Below are positions 1 to 8,584 of a DNA stretch of 41,323 nucleotides, piece by piece (the first letter of the stretch is position 1; every line of letters starts with the position of its first letter). This DNA comes from CAYMCQ01 sp964389025 (GTDB taxonomy: Bacteria > Verrucomicrobiota > Verrucomicrobiia > Limisphaerales > CAYMCQ01). The notes beneath the pieces were generated by a model that was given only the letters and a program-made list of their open reading frames with translations, was not told where the DNA came from and did no database searches. A program made the position numbers and the translations under genes. Where the stretch lies: NCBI GenBank assembly GCA_964389025.1, contig CAYMCQ010000031.1, positions 1-41,323 on the forward strand. The letters run 5' to 3'.

Positions 1-522
1 GCAGGTTCTACCGAAATGAAATCGCTGTCAGGAAAATCTTAACGGGACAGCAGTGGCATAATATAATTTTGGTCGGAAGAATCTTTACACTCTGTTGAAG
101 GAGTTAGATGCGCCGCTTTGAAATTTTGGCCTTCACTATCTACGATATAACCTGCGTCCAATCTTTCTGGAACAGCATTCAATCTCGAAGGTAAAACAGA
201 ACTTATTCCGATTAATCCTGCCACAAAAAATCTCCGAATTCGTGTGTGTGCGTTATCCGTCGCAGTCAGAAGTAAAGTTGCCTTCAAATCGGGAAAAATT
301 GCACCCCACCTAGCCGCGGCCAAGGCTTGATGTGCCCGGAATTTCATGATTCGGTTATCGCAGAAAGCCAATGAAAAACAAGGAAGATATCGCGTGTGGG
401 GCTTGGCCGTGCGCAACTTGACGCAGCCACCAGCCCGAAGAACACCCTTTAGGGTGTTGGAGCGGCAACAAGCTTTATGGTGGTAGTGGCAAGTTGCGCC
501 TGACCGGAGATGGGGACTCCCA
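1..522. other. Leading stretch with no convincing gene
   Basis: No recognisable protein is encoded here. A minus-strand reading frame is open from 536 down to 39. A plausible inner start at 347 would give about 102 residues with a short hydrophobic stretch (FFVAGLIGISSVLPS), but it has no family signature and no neighbour that suggests a function, so I do not call it a gene. The only structured element I see is the nested inverted repeat at 411-499, plus a small hairpin at 508-523 next to the stop codon of the EF-G-like gene. Confidence 0.5.
411..499. repeat. Nested inverted repeat / possible structured element
   Basis: The outer arms are GCGCAACTTG (411-420) and CAAGTTGCGC (490-499), a perfect 10-bp inverted pair. 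Inside, CCACCA (about 426-431) can pair with TGGTGG (about 479-484). In the centre lies a perfect 8-bp hairpin, AACACCCT-TT-AGGGTGTT (441-458). It lies downstream of the EF-G-like gene stop. It could be an interspersed palindromic element of this genome or a folded RNA; one copy alone does not decide. A T-tract typical of a terminator is not present. Confidence 0.55.
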
Positions 523-523
523 T
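508..523 (-). terminator. Short hairpin at the 3' end of the EF-G-like gene
   Basis: GATGGG-GACT-CCCATC forms a 6-bp perfect stem touching the stop codon of the EF-G-like gene. There is no following T-tract, so at best it is a weak or Rho-assisted end. Low certainty. Confidence 0.25.
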
Positions 524-2619
524 CACGCATGCTCATGTTCCGCCGCCGCGCGTTTCTTTTTGTATTCCTCGACGATTTTGTTCTCGGCCTCGCGCGGCAT
601 TTCTTCGTAGTGGCTGAAATCTTCCGCGTGGACGCCGCGTCCGCCGGTCAGCGAGCGAAGCGTGCTGGAGTAGCGGTAAAGTTCCTTCGCCGGAACGTGC
701 GCTTTGATGACCTGAAAATTTCCGTCGGTGTCCATGCCTTGAATTTTTCCGCGACGGCTCGAAAGGTCGCCCATCACCTTGCCCATGCAATCTTCCGGGA
801 TGCGGATCTCGACGGTGTGGATCGGTTCAAGCAGACAGGGCCGCGCCGCCACGAATGCTTCCTTGAACGCGAAGTAGCCGGCGATCTGGAACGCGATGTC
901 CTTTGAGTCCACCGGGTGCATCTTGCCGTCGTAAAAATCAACCTTCACGTCCACAACACGGTAGCCGGCGATGATCCCTTCCGTGCAAGCTTTCTCGACG
1001 CCTTTCTCGACAGACGGCACGAACACGCGGTCAACGTTCTGTCCAACAAGCGAATTGGTGAACTCCAAACCGCTGTCGCGCGGTCTCGGTTCGATGCGCA
1101 TCCAGACCTCGGCGAATTGTCCAGCGCCACCGGTTTGTTTTTTGTGGCGATGCTTGGAATCACCTTTGACCTTGATCGTCTCGCGATAACGCACGCGCGG
1201 TTCGCCCAGTTCGACGTGGACGTTGTAGCGGCGGCGGAGCCGGTCGGCGATGACTTCGAGATGCAGTTCGCCCTGCGCGGAAAGAACAGTCTGGTGCAAT
1301 TCGCCGTCAACCTGATGAAGGAACGTCGGGTCTTCGTGGTGCAACGCGGACAAGCCGGTGGCGATCTTGTCCTCTTCGCCTTTGCCTCCACTTTTGAGCA
1401 CGGCATGGATATTTGGCCGTGGATATTGGACTTTCGGCAACGAGACAGGTTTCTTCGCGTTGCAAAGCGTGTTGCCGGTGTGCGTGTCCTTGAGCTTCAC
1501 GACCGCGCCGATGTCGCCGGCGTTGAGACTCGGAACGCTCACGCGATTTTTTCCGTTGAGGATGTAAATCTGCCCGATCTTCTCCGTCGTGCGACGGTCG
1601 CTGTTGTAAAGCTCCGTGCCGAATTTCACCGAGCCGGAATAAATCCTGAAGAACGACATCTCGCCGAATTGCGCCTCGCTCGCGGTCTTGAAAATGTGCA
1701 GCACCGGATCGGGATCGGTGAGCACTACGCTGGTCTCCTTGCCGTTCGCGTCAACTGCCGGAACTGTTTTTCGGTCAACCGGCGACGAGCCATACTTCGC
1801 GATGAAATCCATGAGCCGCGCCACGCCGATGTTGTTTTCCGCCGACGCGCAGAAGACGGGAATGAAAAGTTGTTTCTGCACCGCCTCGTGGATGTGGGCA
1901 CGCAGTTCGTCCTCGGACAACGTTCCTTCCGCAAAAAACTTTTCCATCAGCGCGTCGTCCGACTCGGCGATAAATTCGATGAGCTTCTTGTGAAGTTCGT
2001 CCACCCGGTCTTTCCACTTACCGTCAGCGGGTTCTTCCTGAAATTTTCCCGACTTGTCGCCCGCATAAGTGATGACCTCGCTGCGGATCACGTCGAGCAC
2101 CTGATTGAAGCCCGGCCCGGCATTGATCGGGAGATTCAGCGGGAAAATCCGTTCACCAAAACTTGCCTTGAGTTGCGTGAGTGTGCCGTCGAAGTCCGTG
2201 TTCTCCTTGTCGAGCGCGTTGACGACGATGAATTTCGGGATGCCGTATTGCCCGGCGTATTTCCAGACCTGCTCCGTGCCGACGCCGACGCCGTGGTTCG
2301 CGTGGACGACGACGAGCGCGAAATCCCCGACGCGCAACGCGCCAAGACCTTCGCTGATGAAATCGAGATAGCCCGGCGTGTCAATGATGTTGAACTTCCG
2401 CCCGAGCCATTCCGCGTGCATGAGCGACGCCTGCACCGAAATGTGCCGCTGCTGTTCGCTCGGGTGATAGTCCGACACCGTCGAGCCGCCTTGAATAGTG
2501 CCCATGCGGTTGATGACGCCCGCGCACGCCAGCATCGCCTCGCTCAGCATCGTCTTGCCGGATGAAGCGTGGCCGACAATCGCAAAGTTCCGGATCTCCT
2601 CTGGTTTGTAGTCTTTCAT
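523..2619 (-). CDS. Elongation factor G-like translational GTPase (EF-G paralogue)
   Basis: This is a full-length 698-residue EF-G family protein. The GTPase domain carries P-loop GHASSGKT (residues 16-23), DTPGYLDF (80-87) and an NALDKEN G4 motif; domains II-V follow, including the domain IV/V signature near the C terminus (HTVEIRIPEDCMGKVMGDLSSRRGK region). It would act on the ribosome in the cytoplasm, hydrolysing GTP during translocation or a related remodelling step. The P-loop reads HASSGKT instead of the HIDAGKT of canonical EF-G, and the switch I region reads RHISV rather than RGITI. I therefore call it an EF-G-like paralogue rather than the housekeeping fusA. No ribosomal protein or tuf gene is adjacent, which fits a paralogue. 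The ATG at 2619 places the P-loop at the usual distance from the N terminus. Confidence 0.9.
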   Translation of the reverse strand: MKDYKPEEIRNFAIVGHASSGKTMLSEAMLACAGVINRMGTIQGGSTVSDYHPSEQQRHISVQASLMHAEWLGRKFNIIDTPGYLDFISEGLGALRVGDFALVVVHANHGVGVGTEQVWKYAGQYGIPKFIVVNALDKENTDFDGTLTQLKASFGERIFPLNLPINAGPGFNQVLDVIRSEVITYAGDKSGKFQEEPADGKWKDRVDELHKKLIEFIAESDDALMEKFFAEGTLSEDELRAHIHEAVQKQLFIPVFCASAENNIGVARLMDFIAKYGSSPVDRKTVPAVDANGKETSVVLTDPDPVLHIFKTASEAQFGEMSFFRIYSGSVKFGTELYNSDRRTTEKIGQIYILNGKNRVSVPSLNAGDIGAVVKLKDTHTGNTLCNAKKPVSLPKVQYPRPNIHAVLKSGGKGEEDKIATGLSALHHEDPTFLHQVDGELHQTVLSAQGELHLEVIADRLRRRYNVHVELGEPRVRYRETIKVKGDSKHRHKKQTGGAGQFAEVWMRIEPRPRDSGLEFTNSLVGQNVDRVFVPSVEKGVEKACTEGIIAGYRVVDVKVDFYDGKMHPVDSKDIAFQIAGYFAFKEAFVAARPCLLEPIHTVEIRIPEDCMGKVMGDLSSRRGKIQGMDTDGNFQVIKAHVPAKELYRYSSTLRSLTGGRGVHAEDFSHYEEMPREAENKIVEEYKKKRAAAEHEHA

Positions 2620-2624
2620 AAATC

Positions 2625-2732
2625 AAAGTAGGGCGGGCATCTTGCCTGCCCACCGAGCGTGCCAGCGCGAGCAATTAAAAATTCCGCCGCCGACTTCGTC
2701 GGCGCGGGCAGGCAGGATGCCTGCCCTACTTT
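2625..2732. repeat. Palindromic element (GTAGGGCGGGC family)
   Basis: The left arm begins AAAGTAGGGCGGGCATCTTG (2625) and the right arm ends GGATGCCTGCCCTACTTT (2732); they are imperfect inverted copies. Smaller hairpins lie between, for example GCCGACTTCGTCGGC (about 2692). The element fills the gap between the divergently placed EF-G-like start and the amidase stop. Its right arm contains the amidase stop codon (CTA at 2726-2728, TAG on the minus strand). The same GTAGGG...CCCTAC termini recur at 30371-30428 inside vsr. Confidence 0.75.
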
Positions 2733-3802
2733 ATCGCCCCACGCATATGTCCCGCGCTCGTCTCGTTCGCTGTCTCACTCATGCCGTTGTTCAAAATTCT
2801 CCGCGCGCCGCCGATCAAATGATCCCAATTCATCGCCGGGCCGGGATCGGTCTTGTTGGTCTGGATGTGATAGTGACCCAGCACACCCTGATATTTTTCC
2901 AATTCAGCATCGTCCAGTTTTTTTGGGATCAGGTTTCCGCCTGCGTCCTTCGGGTAATCACAGTTGATCTTCGGGAAAACTTTGCAGAGCGTCGCAGTCA
3001 GCTTGATCAGCGCAGCATATTGCTCGGGTGTGTAATCGTATTGCTTCAAGTCTTTCCCCTGGATGTTGCCTGCGACGATTTCCTTTGTCGCCGGCCTTCC
3101 GACAAAGTTTTTTGTCCACACACCGCCGTCGCCGAGTTTTTCGGGAATCGTGATGCGGACACCCGTTGCATCGTTAGTATACCAATCCCGCAACGCCTTA
3201 CTTTCCTCGCTGCCATACGCGCCCATGTTGGCAATTTCGATTCCGACGGAGCGCGTGTTCGAGGTCGTCGCGTGCCATGCGCGCTCCTTCAGGTCGAGCG
3301 TCTGGTAAATCGTGCCGTCAATATCGAGCATGAAATGGACGCTCAAGCAACGGTTGTCATGCAGCACCTTGAAACACTGCCGGCTCACGCCGCAAACGTC
3401 GAAATGCAAAACGAACTGGTCAACCACGCGCTGCAACGTCGGCAAATCCCAGCCGCCGCCCCGCAACCGTTCGACCTCCTCGTCGCTCAACGCCGCTTTG
3501 CGGAGGCCGTAACGATTCGGAGTTTTGAGAAACTCGACTTCCTTTGACGATACTTCCCAATCCGATTTGTCGAACGGCGCGAATCTTCGCTCTACGCGAT
3601 ATGCGTCGTAACCACCCGGGTCGGTCCACAGCACCACGCGCGTGCCGGTATGAAACAACTGCCCTGCGACGACGATTTCATCCCCCGCGCGCTTGACCTG
3701 AGTGCCGGGGCGCGGGGCCGTGGCACAACCGGATAAGAGCGCGACTACTAGAAAAAAGTTTGCGAACGGGACGAGGCGGCAAAACGACAATCGCTTGTTC
3801 AT
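2726..3802 (-). CDS. N-acetylmuramoyl-L-alanine amidase lipoprotein
   Basis: A 358-residue predicted outer-membrane or periplasmic lipoprotein that cleaves the amide bond between N-acetylmuramic acid and the stem peptide. The N terminus MNKRLSFCRLVPFANFFLVV followed by ALLSGC is a lipoprotein signal peptide with lipobox LSGC, which decides the start at 3802 over the longer open frame (to 3913). The C-terminal half is an Amidase_2 (AmpD/AmiD-like) domain: VLHFDVCG gives the first zinc His, AWHAT the middle His, GIEIAN the Glu-containing strand, and GHYHIQTNKTDPGPAMNW the last ligand region. It stands alone between unrelated genes. The stop codon is supplied by the arm of a palindromic repeat, so the C terminus (…GHMRGAIK) may have been altered by that insertion. 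Confidence 0.88.
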   Translation of the reverse strand: MNKRLSFCRLVPFANFFLVVALLSGCATAPRPGTQVKRAGDEIVVAGQLFHTGTRVVLWTDPGGYDAYRVERRFAPFDKSDWEVSSKEVEFLKTPNRYGLRKAALSDEEVERLRGGGWDLPTLQRVVDQFVLHFDVCGVSRQCFKVLHDNRCLSVHFMLDIDGTIYQTLDLKERAWHATTSNTRSVGIEIANMGAYGSEESKALRDWYTNDATGVRITIPEKLGDGGVWTKNFVGRPATKEIVAGNIQGKDLKQYDYTPEQYAALIKLTATLCKVFPKINCDYPKDAGGNLIPKKLDDAELEKYQGVLGHYHIQTNKTDPGPAMNWDHLIGGARRILNNGMSETANETSAGHMRGAIK

Positions 3803-3920
3803 AAGTGAGCGCGCGCAGTTTGTGCCGGGAACCGGGCGGCGGTCAAGCGCAAGTCTCCCGGGAAATTCAGGTCGCGATTCGCGATTGCAACTTTGAATCC
3901 GGCGTCCATACATTAACCCC

Positions 3921-4589
3921 GTGCTGTTTGTCGGTTACATCATCACGGCCATCGCCGCCTATTTTCTCGGCTCGATCCCGACGGGCTTTCTCGTCGCGCG
4001 CGCGAAGGGCATTGACATCCGCACCGTCGGCAGCGGGAACATGGGCGCGACGAATGTTTTTCGCACACTGGGAAAACCGGCGGGAATTTTTGTGCTCGCC
4101 GTGGATGTGCTGAAAGGTTTTGTCGCCGGTAAATTGCTTGCTCTGGCGGCAAAGCACATTTTCGCCGAGTCAGCCGGGCTGATTGTCACCGACAACCTTG
4201 CGATCATCGCGGGATTCTCCGCCATCCTCGGGCACAACTACACTTGCTGGCTTCACTTCAAAGGCGGCAAAGGCATCGCGACTTCCCTTGGCGTCTTGAT
4301 AGCGCTGTTTTTGAAAGTGGCACTCATCGTTCTGGCGATCTGGATTCTTGTCGCTGCCATCAGCCGTTACGTTTCACTTGCGTCAATCATCGCCTCAATC
4401 TGGCTGCCGATCACAGTGATTTTTTGCCACTCCGTCTGGGGCGATTACAGCGGACGACTCGTCTGGATTTCAGTCATCATGGGCGCGCTCGCTGTTTACA
4501 AGCACAAACCCAACATCAAGCGCCTGCTCAAAGGCACCGAGCGGCGCATCGGCGATAAAACTCCGCCGCCGCCGGAGGACGCGCAATGA
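3921..4589 (+). CDS. plsY: Acyl-phosphate:glycerol-3-phosphate acyltransferase PlsY
   Basis: A polytopic inner-membrane enzyme of 222 residues that transfers an acyl group from acyl-phosphate to glycerol-3-phosphate, the first step of phospholipid synthesis. PlsY motifs are clear: GSIPTGFLVARAKGIDIR near the N terminus, GSGNMGATNVFR, and GHNYTCWLHFKGGKGIATS, with several hydrophobic helices between them. The start is a GTG at 3921, and translation begins directly into the first membrane helix as is usual for the family. The stop overlaps the gpsA start by 4 bp, so the two genes, which act in sequence on the same substrate, are translationally coupled. The C-terminal tail is charged and proline-rich (TPPPPEDAQ). 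Confidence 0.95.
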   Translation: MLFVGYIITAIAAYFLGSIPTGFLVARAKGIDIRTVGSGNMGATNVFRTLGKPAGIFVLAVDVLKGFVAGKLLALAAKHIFAESAGLIVTDNLAIIAGFSAILGHNYTCWLHFKGGKGIATSLGVLIALFLKVALIVLAIWILVAAISRYVSLASIIASIWLPITVIFCHSVWGDYSGRLVWISVIMGALAVYKHKPNIKRLLKGTERRIGDKTPPPPEDAQ

Positions 4590-5566
4590 ACGTGACGGTG
4601 CTCGGCGCGGGCGCGTGGGGGACGGCGCTCGCCAGACTTCTCCATCAAAACGCGCACGCCGTAACCCTTTGGGGGCATGACGCCGGACATCTCGACGAAG
4701 TCCGGAGCAGCGGGCGAAACGAGCGTTACCTGCCGGGAATTGAAATCCCGCGCGGTTTGAAATTTGAAACCAACCTGTCGCAGGCAATCTCCAGCGCCGA
4801 AACCATCGTCGCCGCCGTTCCATCAAAGGCGTTTCGCGAAGTCACGAGCCGGCTGAAAAATTTCAGCGGCATTTCCGTCAGCGTCACAAAGGGAATCGAG
4901 CAGGACACCGGCTTGACGATGTCCGGCGTTCTCGCCGAGACTGCGCCCAAATCAAAACCCACCGCGCTGTCCGGGCCGACATTTGCGCTGGAAGTGGCGA
5001 AGGAAATCCCCACGGCCATCGTCGCAGCGAGCCGCGACTTGAACGCGGCAGTGACGGTGCAGCAAATTTTTCACCGGCCAGCATTCCGGGTTTACACGAG
5101 CACGGATCTTGTTGGTGTCGAACTTGGAGGCGCGTTGAAAAATGTCATCGCCATCGCGGCGGGGATTTGTGACGGCGTTGGTTTCGGCGACAACTCGAAA
5201 GCTGCGGTCGTCACGCGGGCAATCTCGGAAATTCGTCGGCTTGGCGTCGCTTGCGGTGCGAACGCGGACACGTTCACCGGCTTGAGCGGGCTTGGAGATT
5301 TGATGGTCACTTGTTTTTCAAAATTGAGCCGCAACCGCGCGTTCGGCGAACGGGTTGGCCGTGGGGAAAAAGCGGCGGACATCGCGGCAAGCACCCTTGC
5401 TGTTGCCGAAGGTTATCCCACCGCGCGCTCGGCGCATCGGCTGGCGCAACGGCACAAAATCGTGACGCCGATCATTGATGAAGTCCACGCGATGCTCTAC
5501 GAGAACAAGAGCGCCAAACAGGCGTTGCAGGATTTGATGTCGCGCGAGTTGAAGGCGGAGGATTGA
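4586..5566 (+). CDS. gpsA: NAD(P)-dependent glycerol-3-phosphate dehydrogenase
   Basis: A 326-residue cytoplasmic enzyme that reduces dihydroxyacetone phosphate to sn-glycerol-3-phosphate, the substrate of the preceding PlsY. The N-terminal Rossmann motif is VLGAGAWGTALARLL (residues 5-19). The SGPTFALEVAKEIPTA segment, the catalytic GGALKNVIAIAAGICDG region with its conserved Lys, and LSGLGDLMVTC are all present. Length is normal for GpsA. It follows plsY with an ATGA overlap. Downstream is a long palindromic repeat that could serve as a two-way transcription end with the convergent batE gene. Confidence 0.96.
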   Translation: MNVTVLGAGAWGTALARLLHQNAHAVTLWGHDAGHLDEVRSSGRNERYLPGIEIPRGLKFETNLSQAISSAETIVAAVPSKAFREVTSRLKNFSGISVSVTKGIEQDTGLTMSGVLAETAPKSKPTALSGPTFALEVAKEIPTAIVAASRDLNAAVTVQQIFHRPAFRVYTSTDLVGVELGGALKNVIAIAAGICDGVGFGDNSKAAVVTRAISEIRRLGVACGANADTFTGLSGLGDLMVTCFSKLSRNRAFGERVGRGEKAADIAASTLAVAEGYPTARSAHRLAQRHKIVTPIIDEVHAMLYENKSAKQALQDLMSRELKAED

Positions 5567-5573
5567 TTCTTCC

Positions 5574-5730
5574 GGGTGGCGCAGGCCTCCGGCCTGTTGA
5601 TTTCGGCGTCCCGCCGGAATCCGTCGAGAGAGCGATGACTTTCAGCCAACAAACAACAACCACCGAACTGAGCCTCACGACGAAATTCGGCGGGACGCCG
5701 AATTTGACAGGCGGGACGCCTGTTCCACCC
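5574..5730. repeat. Composite near-palindrome between convergent genes
   Basis: The outer arms GGGTGGCGCAGGCCTCC (5574) and GGACGCCTGTTCCACCC (ending 5730) are inverted relatives. An inner pair, TTTCGGCGTCCCGCCGGAAT (about 5601) and ATTCGGCGGGACGCCGAATT (about 5685), is also inverted. The whole thus resembles two nested palindromic units. It lies between the gpsA stop (5566) and the batE stop (5735), where it can form strong hairpins on both strands and may end transcription from both sides, though no T-tract is visible. Confidence 0.7.
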
Positions 5731-5734
5731 GCAA

Positions 5735-6514
5735 TCAGGACTTTGCGTTTATGCCTGACGGCTCGAAGATCAACACCGCATCGCGCTTCATCCAGCCCAC
5801 TCGCCGGCCGTCGCTCACCTGAAGCCATTCATCTTTGGAATCCAGCACGCTCAACTCCGCGCCGTCGGCGGCGCGAAATGCGATTTGCGATTCGTCGAGC
5901 GGCCCGTTGCGCACCACGGCTTCGCGCGCTGTAACGATGGCGACCTTGCTCGAATAAAAATCCTGGATGCTCAGGCCAAGCGGAATGGCAAGCAGCAAAA
6001 GAATCGCCGCGAGCGCGAAAATAAATCTGTTCAGTGTCCGTTTCAGTTCCGTGCGCCACTGAACGACTGCGAGCAGCGCGAACAACAGCCAAAACGTGAT
6101 TGTAACCAGCGCGGTCCACTCGTTCACAGTCAAGCGGTCAAGCCAGTTTTTCCAGCGCTCTGTTTTCAGCGTCGCGCTGCCGGCCAGGTTTCTCGCGAAC
6201 TGCAGGTTGGCGCGAACTTCGGGATCGCGCGGCGCCATTTTCTCCGCCTGACGATACGACGCGATGGCCTTGCCGATTTGATTCTGTTTGAAAAAAGCGT
6301 TGCCGCGATTGAAGAAGACTGCCGCGGAAACTTTTCCGTCTGCGATCAAATAGTCGTAAGTCGCGACGGCGTCGGTGAATTTGTTTTGCTCATAGAGTTT
6401 GTTCGCGCGCTCAAATTCGGTGGAGGCGAAATCGGCGCGGAGTGTCAAGCCGCCAACAAAAAGCAGAAGCAACAAGGCAAACAGCGCGTGGCTTTCTGTC
6501 CGTGAACCGTGCAT
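5735..6514 (-). CDS. batE: BatE-like TPR/SH3 membrane protein
   Basis: From the start at 6514 the protein has 259 residues. It begins with a signal peptide (SHALFALLLLLFVGG, cleaved near LRA-DF), then TPR helices (FERANKLYEQNKFTDAVATY, GNAFFKQNQIGKAIASYRQA). Two membrane segments follow (LVTITFWLLFALLAVVQW and FALAAILLLLAIPLGLSI), then a bacterial SH3 domain ending in WLQVSDGRRVGWMKRDAV. This is the BatE architecture of Bacteroides-type aerotolerance operons, where it works with BatA-D at the inner membrane. The open frame reaches 6643, where an ATG overlaps the batD stop by 4 bp (ATGA). Residues 13-39 of that longer frame are encoded by a palindromic repeat (6529-6605). The original start was probably 6643; which start is used now is uncertain. 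Confidence 0.75.
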   Translation of the reverse strand: MHGSRTESHALFALLLLLFVGGLTLRADFASTEFERANKLYEQNKFTDAVATYDYLIADGKVSAAVFFNRGNAFFKQNQIGKAIASYRQAEKMAPRDPEVRANLQFARNLAGSATLKTERWKNWLDRLTVNEWTALVTITFWLLFALLAVVQWRTELKRTLNRFIFALAAILLLLAIPLGLSIQDFYSSKVAIVTAREAVVRNGPLDESQIAFRAADGAELSVLDSKDEWLQVSDGRRVGWMKRDAVLIFEPSGINAKS

Positions 6515-6528
6515 GCTGCCGCGAGGTT

Positions 6529-6605
6529 TTGGACTGCGCCAGCCCTCTGGCGCTTTCAACTGGCCAGCGTCGCTCCAAAAGCGGCAGCGGGCTGGCGCAG
6601 TCCAA
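6529..6605. repeat. Palindromic repeat with perfect 17-bp arms at the 5' end of batE
   Basis: TTGGACTGCGCCAGCCC (6529-6545) and GGGCTGGCGCAGTCCAA (6589-6605) are exact inverted copies separated by 43 bp that hold a second weak hairpin (TGGCGC ... GCGGCAGCG). The element leaves the batE frame open and lies between the coupled start at 6643 and the signal-peptide Met at 6514. Confidence 0.85.
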
Positions 6606-6639
6606 GACGCTATCGCGCGCTCGATATGTCTTCGTCCTT

Positions 6640-8472
6640 TCATTTCAATTTCAGCTTTTGCAATTCAGCAAGCGTCGTTTCGAGTTTTGAAATCAGCGAT
6701 TCGAATTTTCCATGCGCGTGGCCGGGCGCGTAGCGGGCCTGGTTGCACGCCTGGAACAATTCGCGGAGCGACGCAAGGAGCTGCTCCGAAACAGCGCGCG
6801 GACGCAGTTGCTCTTCGATGACTGCCTCGGTGATGGACGAAGCAGGAACGTCGAGCCGCTCGCCAAGCTGCTCCTGCAACAAACGGAACGTCGTCGCAAA
6901 AAAATCTTCGGCAAAATTTTCGGCGGCGAAGTATTTCAGATCCTGCAAACCTTGGCTAACTGTTTGGGCAACGTGGCGTTGCCGTCGAAGACGCGGATTG
7001 TTTGCGAGATTGTCGGTCTGTCTGCGCCAGGCGACCAGTCCGAGAAACGCGAGCACGGGAATTGTTTGCGTGGCGAGAAACCATCCGCGCGTGATGATCG
7101 GCGCGCCGAGGCGTGTCGTCGAGCCGAGTCGTTGTTTGATGTGGACGATGTCCTGCGCGGGCGGCGCATTCTCGCTCTGCGATGCGGCAAATGATGGCAA
7201 CACAATCGTGCCGCTCGGTTTGACGACCAACGGGACGGGCGCATTGGTCAATGTGTGATACCTGCGTTCGTCTGGATTGAAAAAGCTGAACGAGATGGGC
7301 GGCAGCGCGCTGATGTCAGGAGTTTGCGGGACGACGACTTGTTCGAAAGTCTTTGTTCCTTGCAGGCCGAACTGGTCGGTCGTCTCCAGTTTGCTTGTCG
7401 GCGGATATGTTTTGAAATCGCGCCACGCACTTTGCTCCGGCAGCGCGAGCGATTCCAGCGGGCCGCGCCCGGCGATTTGGATTTTTACGGTGATTGGGTC
7501 GCCGACGGTGACGTTTGTCGGGGTGGCGGAGACGTTGAGCAAATAATTTCCGATCGCGCCGTTGAAACTTGCGGGCACATTTTGTTTCGGCAGATCCAGA
7601 ACCGTCAGCATTTCATTCGTAGTCGAAACAGTCACTCGTCTCAATTCTGCCTGGGAACCAAAGAACTGCTCGATCGGGGTCCGTCCGCGCGAATTGGACG
7701 GCAGTTGCAGCGTCATGGAAAAATCAACCGGGCCAACGGCGACTTTGCCATTTTTGACGGCGGTCAACGGAACGGTAATCGGCACAAGGCGAAAAACGGT
7801 GTTGCCGATGCGGACGTCGCGTTGCGCTTCTTTTGGGATGAGAGCTTTGCCGACATTCAGTCCGGCAGCCGGAATCTGCGGTTCCTGCAAGTCGGACACG
7901 TTTTGAACGATGCTCGACAAAAAAAGCTGAAGCTCCATGGTCACCACTTCGCCGACGAACATTTCCTTTTTCGGCAAAACGATTCGCATGAAGGCCAGTC
8001 TATTTTCAGCAGCAGCGTCGTTGATGGGCGGCGTGTTGTCGCGCGTGGCTTTTAGTTTCAACGGCTGGCTGGTGAGCGTTTGACCGCCGCCCTCGACCTT
8101 GAGCGCGGGAATCGTGTAGTCGCCGGGTTGGATCGGGGTCAGTTGAAACGTGTATGAAACCGTGGAGCTGACCGCGCCATTGATGATGCTGACCTGGCTT
8201 GACTGGCTGGGGTTGCTGACGCGGAGGTTTGGAATCGCCGGCAGAGTCGGGGTTGTTTTGGGCGCACCGCCCTCAAAGTTCAGCGACAGCGTGACGGATT
8301 CGCCCACGTTGACGGTGTCGCGATCCAAAGTGGCTGTGAATGAGGCGGCGAAAACCGGTGAAGCGAAACAAATCACCTCCGCGAACGCGATCAAGCGCGC
8401 GCAACAAACTTCTCTAAAAAGTTTTTTCTGGCAAATTAAATTCAACATCTTGAGCCGCACCGCCGTTTTCAA
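6640..8472 (-). CDS. batD: BatD family protein (oxygen tolerance)
   Basis: About 610 residues: a signal-peptide-like N terminus (ARLIAFAEVICFASPVFA-AS), then repeated beta-rich domains starting SFTATLDRDTVNVGESVTLS. A membrane segment near residue 460 (FLATQTIPVLAFLGLVAWRR) precedes a cytoplasmic helical tail. This matches BatD, the large periplasmic protein of the Bat (Bacteroides aerotolerance) system, which is thought to act with BatA/BatB VWA-domain proteins and BatE. Start choice is uncertain: 8472 or the ATG at 8448 (MLNLICQKK) are both possible. The stop overlaps a potential batE start by 4 bp. Neither moxR nor batA/batB genes are present in this window, so the complex must be encoded elsewhere or be reduced. 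Confidence 0.82.
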   Translation of the reverse strand: MKTAVRLKMLNLICQKKLFREVCCARLIAFAEVICFASPVFAASFTATLDRDTVNVGESVTLSLNFEGGAPKTTPTLPAIPNLRVSNPSQSSQVSIINGAVSSTVSYTFQLTPIQPGDYTIPALKVEGGGQTLTSQPLKLKATRDNTPPINDAAAENRLAFMRIVLPKKEMFVGEVVTMELQLFLSSIVQNVSDLQEPQIPAAGLNVGKALIPKEAQRDVRIGNTVFRLVPITVPLTAVKNGKVAVGPVDFSMTLQLPSNSRGRTPIEQFFGSQAELRRVTVSTTNEMLTVLDLPKQNVPASFNGAIGNYLLNVSATPTNVTVGDPITVKIQIAGRGPLESLALPEQSAWRDFKTYPPTSKLETTDQFGLQGTKTFEQVVVPQTPDISALPPISFSFFNPDERRYHTLTNAPVPLVVKPSGTIVLPSFAASQSENAPPAQDIVHIKQRLGSTTRLGAPIITRGWFLATQTIPVLAFLGLVAWRRQTDNLANNPRLRRQRHVAQTVSQGLQDLKYFAAENFAEDFFATTFRLLQEQLGERLDVPASSITEAVIEEQLRPRAVSEQLLASLRELFQACNQARYAPGHAHGKFESLISKLETTLAELQKLKLK

Positions 8473-8584
8473 CGGCGCATGAAACTATCATGGCATTATG
8501 GACAATGCGGAGGCAAATTTGTTCGCAGGAATTTCCCGCTCTGGGCGCAACACGCCCCCGCCTGCGCGCGAAGACATCGGCAGC

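Noticed and set aside
39..536. 165-residue minus-strand open frame at the window start
   Set aside because: Its first part overlaps the nested palindrome and the EF-G stop; the remainder has no family resemblance, so it is only mentioned in the entry for the leading stretch.
916..2565. 549-residue open frame antisense to the EF-G-like gene
   Set aside because: It is the shadow of a GC-rich coding strand; the EF-G frame has full family motifs and the antisense product has none.
2642..3547. 301-residue open frame antisense to the amidase
   Set aside because: Runs through a palindromic repeat and lacks any motif; the amidase on the other strand is convincing.
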